This document shows, piece by piece, positions 11,734 to 21,210 of a stretch of 64,000 bases of DNA. How positions within the stretch are numbered: the first letter of the stretch is position 1; each line of letters opens with the position of its first letter. The DNA comes from Plasmodium coatneyi (Eukaryota > Apicomplexa > Aconoidasida > Haemosporida > Plasmodiidae). Location of the stretch: assembly GCF_001680005.1 (NCBI RefSeq), contig NC_033567.1:2790001-2854000 (forward strand). The letters are read 5' to 3'. The position numbers and the translations under genes were made by a program. The notes under the pieces were generated by a model, which searched no databases, had not been told where the DNA came from, and saw only the letters and a list, made by a program, of their open reading frames with translations.

Positions 11734-14700
11734 ATGGTGGGGAAGGCAATAAACATGGCGGAGTTGCAACGGAAAGCGGTAAACATGGAGGAATTGCGGG
11801 TAAAATCGGTGGATGTCGATGAATTGCGAAGGATAATTCAGCGGAGCAGCCTGCGGAAGGGATTCGTCCAAGATGTGAAGAGCAACTGGGAAATTAAAAG
11901 TCTGCAATTCGGAATTATGAACAAGGAAGAAATAATAAAATGTTCGGAAGTTAGAATTTTAAACAGAGAAATGTACAAAAATAATACAGGGATACCTTAC
12001 CCTTATGGCGTCTTGGATCTGAAGTTAGGGGCGCACAAAAGTAACGCCCTATGTGAAACATGTAACAGAAATTTTATGAACTGTTCAGGTCATTTTGGAT
12101 ATATTGAATTGAATTACCCGCTTTTCCACGTGGGCTACTACAAATACATCATCTACATTTTGTATTGCATTTGCAAAGTCTGTTCACACATTTTGCTAAC
12201 CAATGAGAAGCTAGAGTTTTATACGAATCTGAAAAGACGCACAGTGGAAGATAAGTTTTTCAAAAAACACATTTTTAAAAAAATCCTAAACAGTTGTAAA
12301 AAGGTGACCAAGTGTTACCGTTGTGGATACCCTCAAGGAGTTATCAAAAAAATCATAAAACCGAGTTTGGATCAATTTATGAAATTGAAACACGTCATTA
12401 AAGTGAAGGAAAATGGGAAGATGGTAATTAAGGAGGATGATTTAAATAGCCTCTACGTTTTGAATCTTTTTAAAAATATGAATCCTTACCATGTGAAACT
12501 TTTAAATGTGGAAAATCCAGAGAAACTACTCATAACAGCGCTGTTGGTACCGCCTAACACGATTAGACCGTCCGTTATAATTGACGAACACGGCACAGCA
12601 GAAGACGATTTGACGTGTATTCTCTCAGAAATTACACAGCTTAACAACACAATCAATAACCAGTGCAGTAATGGTTACCAGACAAATCAGTTTCTAGGTA
12701 ATGTAGAATTTTTGCAGCTTCAGATTACGAGGTTTATTAATAGCGATTCCCCTGCTGTGTCTCAGTTACTCGCTACACAGAATATTTCTAAACCTGGTAG
12801 AGGAATCTGCCAAAGGTTAAAGGGAAAAGAAGGCAGATTCAGGTGTAACCTATCCGGGAAAAGGGTAGACTTCTCAAGCAGAACTGTCATCTCACCGGAT
12901 CCTAATATCTCCATCGATGAGGTCGTCATTCCGGAAATTATTGCTATGAGGCTGACCTACCCGGAGAAGGTTAATCGGTACAACATGGATAGGTTGAAGA
13001 GGCTTATAAAGAATGGCACGAACACGTGGCCTGGGGCAAACTACATCATTAAGAAAGCATCCCACCAGAGGAGTTTTTCAAGTGGGATTGATGGTGTAAC
13101 CACGCAGGGGGATTCAATCATCGATGTGGTGAAGCGGTACGTCGGGCAGGAAGGGGGGGGTCCCCACATCAACGGGCAATTTACATCAACCCCTGACCTG
13201 GCAGATCCGCGTAGAACTAACCCTACTATTAACAAAATCAGCCTAAAATATGCGAACAAGAAATTTATCATTGAGAACCTCCAAGTGGGGGACATCGTGG
13301 AGAGGCACCTAGTAGATGGAGACATCGTCCTGTTCAATCGGCAACCATCCCTCCATAGAATGTCTATTATGTGCCACAAGGCCAGAGTGATGAAGTATAA
13401 AACCTTTCGATTCAACGAATGTGTGTGCTCTCCGTACAACGCCGACTTCGATGGGGATGAAATGAACTTACATGTACCACAAACGGAGGAGGCAAGAGCA
13501 GAAGCCCTATACCTCATGAATGTAAAGCACAATTTGATAACTCCAAAAAATGGAGAAGTTATGATTGCCTTGACACAGGACTTCCTTTCAGCTTCCTACG
13601 TCATCACGAATAAGGATACCTTCCTCGACAGGGACTCCTTCTGTTTACTCTGCTCCTACTTCTCAGATGCAAAGGTAGACATAGAATTACCCGTCCCAGC
13701 GATTCTAAAACCGAAGGAACTTTGGACAGGCAAGCAGTTGATAAGCGTCCTCATAAAGCCAAACAGGAAGGAAAACACAATTATCAACTTTGAAATGAAA
13801 GAGAGAGAATATTCTACAAAAAATGGAGACCTCAAACATATGTGTCTGAACGATTCGTATGTGTGCTTCTATAAGTCTGAATTGATTTGTGGCTCCTTAG
13901 GGAAGAAGGTTTTGGGGTCCTCTAAATATGGCTTGTTCTACTACCTCATTCATCACAACTCCTCCTACGTTGCGCTCAAAGTTATGAACCGTTTTTCAAA
14001 ACTCACCAGTAGATACTTCTCCAACAAAGGAATGACTATAGGGATTGACGATGTAACCCCATCGGAGACCCTCATTCAGAAGAAGAAGGACCTCCTCCAG
14101 GAAGGTTATGAAAAAGTTAACAAGGAAATAGTTCTCTATAATGAGAAAAAAATGCAGATACAACCGGGATGCACTTTGGAAGAAACGCTAGAAATTAAGG
14201 TAAAGAACATTTTAGATGACCTTCGGAACGATGCAGGGAAGACGTGCAATCAGTACTTGCACCAATTGAACAAACCACTTATCATGTTTAACTCTGGAGC
14301 TAAAGGAGCTCTCATCAACATTGCACAAATGATTGCTTGTGTTGGACAACAGAACGTTACTGGCCAGAGGATTAAAAATGGGTTTATTAATAGAACTCTG
14401 CCTCATTTTAACTTCCACTGTAAAGACTCCGAAAGTAGGGGGTTCGTGCAGAACTCCTTCTACACGGGTCTTAATCCAACCGAGTTTTTCTTCCATACTA
14501 TGTCGGGTAGAGAAGGTCTTGTCGATACGGCTGTTAAGACTGCTGAAACGGGGTACATGCAAAGGAGGTTGATGAAAGCGCTGGAAGACTTGTCCATCCA
14601 TTATGATTACTCAGTCCGATCTTGCGATAAACAAATTGTGCAATTTATTTACGGGGATGACGCACTGAACCCGTCCTATGTGGACAACAACAATTCGTAT

Positions 14701-17211
14701 GCTCATCAGTTTGACAAAATTTTCGATCACATTACTTCCATTTCGTCGAGCAATATTCTGCTCTCCTATGGGAAATATTCCCCCGGTTTGCCCGCTTCGC
14801 TAGCCGCTTTGCCAACCGGTTTGCGGGCTACCCCCATTTCGTGCATCATCAACCGGGTGGTTTCCAAAATGAGCGACCCGGACTTGGGGCCCTTCATCCC
14901 CATGTCACACGACGAGCACTTTGTGAAAATGGTCATGGAGACGGCGGAGCGACATCCCAGGTGGGGAAATCATGCAACAACAGTGGAAGAAGAAGTGGCC
15001 CACGGGGGAGGCCACCCAGATGAGAAACCTCACCATGGTGCGTCTTCCGCCGTGGAAATAAAAGACAGTGTATGTTCCTCCAAGCGGGAGAAGAAACAGC
15101 CCAAACGTTTGAAACAATCGAAACGGCTGAAGCAACCGAAACAGCAGCACCCCGAAGATGAGGTCGATAACTGCGTCCTGCCGCCACAGAAACATCAATC
15201 CATTGCAAGATTTGTAAATGATTATCGAAACGTAGTAGAGATAAAGAAGCTGATTGATAAGGATCAGGTCTGCCTGAGTGAATCGGAAAAGAAACTCGTA
15301 CGAAGTATGTATAATCAGATGAGCAAAAACGTGGTGAAGAAAATCGAAATTGTTAACACGGTGTATCGATCCGAGAGGGAAAAGTTGCGTAGGAATAAGC
15401 AGTGTCAAGGAGGGACCAACATGACGGGAGTGAAGGATGCTGTGCGTGGAAACACCAGTAGTGCAGATGCACAGGGTGGTTCTTTCCCCAGTAGGAGCAG
15501 GAAGAAGCACACACAACCACATAGCGGAACGAATGCAAATCGCGAAAGGGATGAAGTAACCCGGTTGTATGAAAGCAAATTGTACAGGCAAATGATAAAA
15601 AACGTTATCGCATTTGTGAGTGTATTCGAGTATATCGAAAAGAAGAAGCAACACTACATCCTGCTACCATATGAAGTTATACAATGGACGAACTTTCTTC
15701 TGAACTACCTACCAGAGTTGATGCCAACAAACATATATGCTCACACGAAATTGTCTCAGAGGGAAAGTCCAACCCACCAGGAAAGAACCAAAACGATGAA
15801 TATCTACATGAAGGAAATTAAAAAGTGGTTAATAGTGAAGGCCATCAATGTATATAAGTTTTTTAAATACAAGAAGGGGGTTGATTTGATGAGACGGAGT
15901 GACTACCTCGACTTCGTCTGCACAGAAACGTATGAACCATCCTATCGATACATCTTTTACGATTATCCATTTGTTAACCTGAAGCAGTTGTATTTGTTCA
16001 TTTTTTTTAATGTGTCAAAGTACTTTAAGTACATCTCTGCTCCGGGGGACGCCGTGGGGTCCATCTCGGCTCAGTCCATTGGGGAGCCCGGCACGCAGAT
16101 GACGCTCAAGACGTTCCATTTCGCAGGTAAGATGAGTGCATCATGTGGAGGGTAAGGAGTCTCCGTAGTAGTACTGTCGAGGTGGTTCTCCCCATCTGTG
16201 GTGTGTACCCCTTCCCTCACAATTATACTTGCGTCATTCACCGTTTCATTTTTTTATGGCTTCCCTTTTACGTGGCTTTCCCCCCCGCAGGCGTGGCCAG
16301 CATGAACGTAACCCTGGGTGTGCCAAGAATCAAGGAAATTATAAACGCGTCGAGCAATATACAGACGCCTATACTGAATATCCCCCTCCAAGTGAAGGAC
16401 AATTACAACTTTGCCCTGATGATGAAATCCAAGTTGGAAAAAACTACAATCAGGGACATCTGTCTGTACATAAAGGAGGATTACACCCCACGGGGCATCT
16501 TCCTCTCTGTCAAATTCAACGAGGAACTCATCCACAACCTTTTTTTAAACATAAATGCCTACACAATTAAGGACATAATAATGAGGCAAAGTCACATCAA
16601 TAAGATTAAGATCAACAGGATTGTTGTAGAAGTGGTGAATACATACAAGCTACACTTGTCGTTGAAGAATGATGAGTTTTTATTTTTTCAAATCGAGTCT
16701 CTGAAGAAGGGACTGCTCGATCTACTCATTCATGGGGACAAGGATATAAAGCGGTGTATCATTAAGAAGGAGGAGGTGGACGTCACGGACGATGAGATGG
16801 ACGTAACGGGGGAAAAAGAACCGGACAAGGGGGCAGGTGAACTGTCTATGGGAATGCCCACCCTGTCGGAAGACCACCATCCCCACGGCAAAGATCCCCC
16901 TACTGTTCATGGTGAAGACACTAAGCACACTAAAGAAGAAGAAGCCACCGAGAAGGAATGCCCTGGAAAGAAAAGCCACAATGAGGAGAAGCTGAGAAAC
17001 ATGATGGAAGCCTTTAAAACACAAATAAAGGAAGAAATGTTAAAAAGGGACAACCCAGAAGCAGAAGAAGAACCCATTATCAACTTAGACACGATCAATG
17101 TCGACACGTTAAATTTGGAAAAAGTAGACCTAAACCAAATAAGGCATGAGAAAATTGACTTTTACGATAAAGATGGTAACCTCTACAATGGAGAGAATGA
17201 CCCGGAATGCG

Positions 17212-17247
<36 letters not shown>

Positions 17248-18051
17248 ATTTACTCGATCCTTGTGGAGGGAAATTCGCTGAACTACGTCCTGGGGTTGGA
17301 GGGAGTAGACTTCAAGCATATTATTTCCAACCACGTGATTAATGTTTTTCAAGTGCTGGGCATCGAAGCCGCAAGAGTGACGATCATAAATGAGATAAAG
17401 AAGTGCGTAGAGGCGTATAGCATAGACATCGATATCAGGCACATCATGCTGCTGGCGGATATCATGGCCTTCACGTAAGTCTGTCTGACGTGTGTTTGCA
17501 TCACGGGGGAGTGTTAATGTGGGTGCTTTACACCTGCATGTATCCACCCATTTCCTTTTTGTCGACTGTTACCATTACTTCTTCCCCTTGTCACATTTCC
17601 TCATTTCCACCCCACAGGGGAGATATCCTCGGGATAAACCGCTTCGGCATTCAGAAGGCCAGGCACAGCACACTCATGCTGGCGTCCTTCGAAGAAACCA
17701 ACGAACACCTCTTCGTTTCCTCGTTCTTTAAAAATAAGGACGAAATAAACAACATCAGCGAGAGCATCATTGTGGGAAAAAACATCCCCATTGGCACGGG
17801 CGCCTTCCAGCTCCTCTACGACTACAAATTGTAAGTTCTTGCAAATGGTGAAGTGAGGTCATTCACGGTTTAGCAAGAGAGTGACCAGGCGAACGACCAG
17901 GCGAACGACCAGGCGAACGACCAGGCGAACGACCAGGCAAGTGAACCCCCACATATGCTTACCCCCTTTTTTTCACCTTTCCCCCCCCCGCAGCAACCGA
18001 GAGGAAAGGAAACTCACCCTTCTGGAAAGGGCGCAGCAGGAAATGGCATGA
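11734..18051 (+). CDS. RPC1: DNA-directed RNA polymerase III largest subunit RPC1 (4 exons; frame break in an A34 run)
   Basis: Exons are 11734-16126, 16291-17474, 17618-17830 and 17994-18051; 11734 is the first in-frame ATG. The product (~1,950 aa) is the catalytic largest subunit of RNA polymerase III, which makes tRNA and 5S rRNA in the nucleus. Visible are the zinc-binding clamp (CETCNRNFMNCSGHFGYIEL, ~106), the metal-binding NADFDGDEMN (~569), the bridge-helix/trigger-loop stretch HTMSGREGLVDTAVKTAETG (~920) and the C-terminal EGVDFKHIISNHV...LGIEAAR...GDILGINRFG block. The HVGYYK and CKVCSHILL stretches match Pol III rather than Pol I or II. Low-complexity inserts lie at ~14940-15240, 15400-15560 and 16760-17210. 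The frame shifts by one base across 34 A at 17212-17245; conserved sequence lies on both sides, so the gene is probably intact and the run length wrong in the assembly. Confidence 0.95.
17881..17941. repeat. 12-bp tandem repeat in the last RPC1 intron
   Basis: The unit GACCAGGCGAAC is repeated about five times between the third RPC1 donor (17831) and the acceptor (17993). Confidence 0.85.
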
Positions 18052-19045
18052 CGGAGAGATGTCGTGAAATTGGCACTACCCAATGGGAAGGGAAACCAAG
18101 CCAGCTGAACGGGAAGAATCAAGTGCCCATCTAAGATAGCATAGCGTGGGGGAGTTTCCATTTTTAAATCCCATTTTTGGGAACCACCCCTTCCTTTTTA
18201 ACAACCCATTTGGAGGGGGAAAAAAAATTGCGGGCAATAACCCAGACCGACGCTGCTCCCACCTCCAGTGCGGTCCACCTATTTTTGTTTTCACCTTCCG
18301 ATTTGTTTAGCACACACATATACACTTACACAAACATATGTGTATGTGTATATACGTATGCATGTCTATCTGTTTGACCCCCCTTTTTTTTTTTTTTCTT
18401 TTTTTCGAACCTCTGAACTGTATCAGTTTTTAAATGCCCTTCGCGCCATGTGCGAAGAAGCAACGGGGAGAATGCCGCTCCACGCCACCCACGTTGTGTG
18501 AAAAGGTAAAAATGGCCGACGACGATTCTTAGTTGCATAATGGAGATTATAATATTGAGGCAACTTTTTTTTTTTTGGCAAGCGGTTGTGGGTCGCCAAC
18601 CCATAGTGGGGTATTTTGCTTGCGTTTTTTTTTTTTTTTTTTCCCTGCCAGATAAAGTCCCGCACTTTTTTTTTTTTTTTTTTTTAACTTCCCCATATCG
18701 CTACTTCGAAATATGGCTAGTAGCTAATCTGTAAGATGTATCCTCCGAGCAACTGGCCATCTTTGAGAGGGAAAGGAAAGGCACCTCCTGCGTGGAACTT
18801 CGCGTAAGTGGGTCTACTCCAGTTTGTTTGGTCATCGTTCATTTCTTTACTATTTTTACTATCATTATTTTATTATTTTTTTTCCTACTTCTTTTGTTTC
18901 TTATACGTTCCCCACTTATCCCCCCCATGGTCTTAAACTTTCCTGACCCGGGAGACCTTTTAACACCTTGGGGATGTAGCGAAGAAGGGGGTTGCCGCTA
19001 CGAGGCAGTTGCCAAACCACCCCATTTCCACCCCCTGGCTGCCAA
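18052..19045. other. Intergenic region between RPC1 and the coiled-coil gene
   Basis: No supported gene. T runs occur at 18385-18398, 18566-18576, 18625-18642 and 18667-18685, and a TATGTGTATGTGTATATACGTATG stretch lies near 18330-18360. The open frame of the next gene extends left to 18992 but without an ATG. Confidence 0.55.
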
Positions 19046-20218
19046 ATGACGGACTTCCAGACGGCCTCCGCCTCCCTGGAGGAAATCAAAAACATATGCA
19101 GCGAGCTGCTGAACGCAACGGAGGAAGACGTATTCAACAAGCTCAGTCTCTACCACGAGTTGGAGGAAAAGTTGAAAAAACTACAACCAATAATAACGCG
19201 CATACGTATTCGTAGGAACGAAAAGGACGAATCGAAAAGGACCTATGGAGTAAAGATGATGAAAAATGTGGACACCCTCCTCGAGAGGTATGACCTGGTT
19301 TACAACATCTATGAGGAGGAACTAGCCATTTTTAAAGAGAACTACGAAATTGAAAAAAAAAATATAATGGCGAAGAAGTTGCTACAAGAGCAACAACGGA
19401 AGGAGCATGAAGCGCAGCTAATCAACAGGGGGCGAGAAGAAACGAAAATGGAACACTTAAAGATTCAGAGGATGAATGAAGAAAAAATGAGGACTCTACA
19501 AAACACACAAGAGGATTATGCACAGAGGATGAAGCGGGTGGAAACTATAAAGGAGATTATTCAGGAGAAGTGTAACTTCCTCTGTGACGAGATTGCTGCG
19601 GCGTGCGACCGTGGTGCGGCCGTGGAGTACGTGTATACGCAGCTGGGGGGGCCTCCGGGCGGTGCGAACAAGCTGGCCAACACGCCCAACATCATCAACG
19701 CTACAAACAAGGCGGTCCACCTGGTGGATTGCCTCTACTTGGTGTACAAGCAAAACGAATTCAAGCCATTCAAAGAGGCACTGCAAAATATCATCGAATA
19801 TTTAACCCACTTGGTGAAAAATGTCGACAGCGAAGAAATGAAGCTCATCAATCTCATGAACCAACAGTTCCAAAAAAATATTCTCTCCAAGAAGGGCACT
19901 CTTCTCCTATTCGTTTTAATTGGGTACGTAGTGAAAAAGGCGGGGGATGTGATGCATGTGCTGAAGAAGCTTAACAGGTCAGTGGACGAGAAAAACATTT
20001 ACATGCACTTGGAGGAGCCAGACATTGCTGCTGACTATGAGGGGTGGAAGTGCTGGTACGATGATCTGCAAACTGCACTCGATGTGCTGTGTTCCTTCTT
20101 CCGCTGCGTGAACAAGTACTCTGACGTCCCAGCGGACGAGCAGGTGCAGTCGGCTTTTTTGTACTTGCGGGGGAAGTTTGGCGAGCAGAACCACGACGTG
20201 GGAAGTGTAACAACGTGA
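19046..20218 (+). CDS. Coiled-coil protein with a possible PUB-like helical region
   Basis: Single exon, 390 aa, starting at the first in-frame ATG (19046). Residues ~1-180 are strongly helical and charged, typical of coiled coil (KKLLQEQQRKEHEAQ, RMKRVETIKEIIQEKCNFLC). The C-terminal half is also helical. It contains EALQNIIEYLTHLVKNVDSE, then NQQFQKNILSKKGTLLLFVL and GYVVKKAG. That order weakly resembles a PUB (PNGase/UBA) domain, which binds the p97/Cdc48 C-terminal tail; this is a low-confidence inference. No signal peptide or membrane segment is seen. The gene ends 38 bp from the stop of the oppositely oriented Sir2A gene, so the two transcripts almost certainly overlap at their 3' ends. 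Confidence 0.8.
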   Translation: MTDFQTASASLEEIKNICSELLNATEEDVFNKLSLYHELEEKLKKLQPIITRIRIRRNEKDESKRTYGVKMMKNVDTLLERYDLVYNIYEEELAIFKENYEIEKKNIMAKKLLQEQQRKEHEAQLINRGREETKMEHLKIQRMNEEKMRTLQNTQEDYAQRMKRVETIKEIIQEKCNFLCDEIAAACDRGAAVEYVYTQLGGPPGGANKLANTPNIINATNKAVHLVDCLYLVYKQNEFKPFKEALQNIIEYLTHLVKNVDSEEMKLINLMNQQFQKNILSKKGTLLLFVLIGYVVKKAGDVMHVLKKLNRSVDEKNIYMHLEEPDIAADYEGWKCWYDDLQTALDVLCSFFRCVNKYSDVPADEQVQSAFLYLRGKFGEQNHDVGSVTT

Positions 20219-20256
20219 GAAGTACAACAACGTCCATATTGGTGCGCTGAGCCTCA

Positions 20257-21210
20257 TCACCGATTTGCCGCGTATCCCTGTGCGGTGTTGACTCTCTGCT
20301 TAGTTTTACCACTCTGAGAAGCTTTACCAATTTGTGCTCCTTCACCAATTTGCGCTGCTTCACCAATTTGAGATGCTTCCCCACTTTGAGTCGCCACCCC
20401 ACTTTGAGTGGCCTTCCCCCCCGTGAGTATTTCGGAGATAGTCACCAACTCGCTGAACTTGGCTGCAACATGATAATCAGACAAGCGATTCGTGATGTAC
20501 GTTTTGGATATATTCACCTCCACAATTTTTTTCTTCTTCCTATGGGCATAGTAACATAAGTTCGTAGCAGTCGACACAGAGGATGAAGTACCGAGAACCA
20601 AAAGAAGGTCACAGTTCGCTATCTCCTTCTGGGCTTGTTTCAAAAGTGCCTTGGGAATTACTTCTCCAAAAAGAACAACGTTAGGTTTAAAAATACCTCC
20701 ACAAGGACACTCTGGAGGTAACTGATGCATAAAGTGGGAAGTTTTCTGTAGCATAATTTTATTCAGTTGAATTGTCTCCCTACATGTGCAACAACGTGCT
20801 TCGAAAACACTTCCATGCAGGGGAATTACTTTGGAGTTCCCACTTTCCTCATGTAAACCATCAATGTTTTGTGTGATCACTGCTTTTAAGTACCCAAGAC
20901 TTTCTAAAGTGGAAAGAGCTATATGTCCTGGATTCAATTCGATCTCATAATCTGATGAGATATCTCTAATAACTTCCCAGATTTTTTCTGGTGACTTCCA
21001 GAATCCCCAAATGGTACCATATATTTTTGGGTCATATTTACTCCAGATGGAGCTATTGGCGCCACGGAAACTTGGGATGTTACTTTCGGCGGATGTGCCT
21101 GAGCCTGTTAGGGCCACTACGTAGTTGCATTCCTTTATCATGCACGCTAGCTCCTCCAGCGTGATGCTCTTCGTCATCCTCCTCTTGGCGAATATCATTA
21201 AATTCCCCAT
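20257..21210 (-). CDS. Sir2A: NAD-dependent protein deacylase Sir2A (sirtuin class III)
   Basis: Single exon, 317 aa, read from the ATG at 21210 (MGNLM), which agrees with the known start of P. falciparum Sir2A; the frame is open further upstream but only with a GTG. All sirtuin motifs are present: the NAD-binding GSGTSAESNIPSFRG (~36-50), TQNIDGLH (~113), the catalytic His132 in PLHGSVFEA, zinc ligands C140/C143 and C168/C170, and GTSSSVSTATN (~207). Sir2A removes acyl groups from histones and silences telomere-proximal variant genes in P. falciparum. The conserved core ends near residue 265. An extra tail of about 50 residues (266-317) is made of a hexapeptide repeat of QSG/QIG-type units absent from the falciparum protein as I recall it. 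The gene is convergent with its left neighbour. Confidence 0.96.
   Translation of the reverse strand: MGNLMIFAKRRMTKSITLEELACMIKECNYVVALTGSGTSAESNIPSFRGANSSIWSKYDPKIYGTIWGFWKSPEKIWEVIRDISSDYEIELNPGHIALSTLESLGYLKAVITQNIDGLHEESGNSKVIPLHGSVFEARCCTCRETIQLNKIMLQKTSHFMHQLPPECPCGGIFKPNVVLFGEVIPKALLKQAQKEIANCDLLLVLGTSSSVSTATNLCYYAHRKKKKIVEVNISKTYITNRLSDYHVAAKFSELVTISEILTGGKATQSGVATQSGEASQIGEAAQIGEGAQIGKASQSGKTKQRVNTAQGYAANR
20290..20415 (-). repeat. 18-bp tandem repeat coding the Sir2A C-terminal tail
   Basis: Six imperfect 18-bp units encode KATQSG, VATQSG, EASQIG, EAAQIG, EGAQIG and KASQSG, followed by a degenerate seventh. All are in frame with Sir2A. Confidence 0.85.

Noticed and set aside
14905..15654. 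249-aa open frame on the minus strand
   Set aside because: It is antisense to the RPC1 low-complexity insert; RPC1 reads through continuously on the plus strand.
17212..17245. Programmed frameshifting in RPC1
   Set aside because: A long A homopolymer is a common assembly error site, and there is no sign of a downstream stimulatory structure, so run-length error is the simpler explanation.
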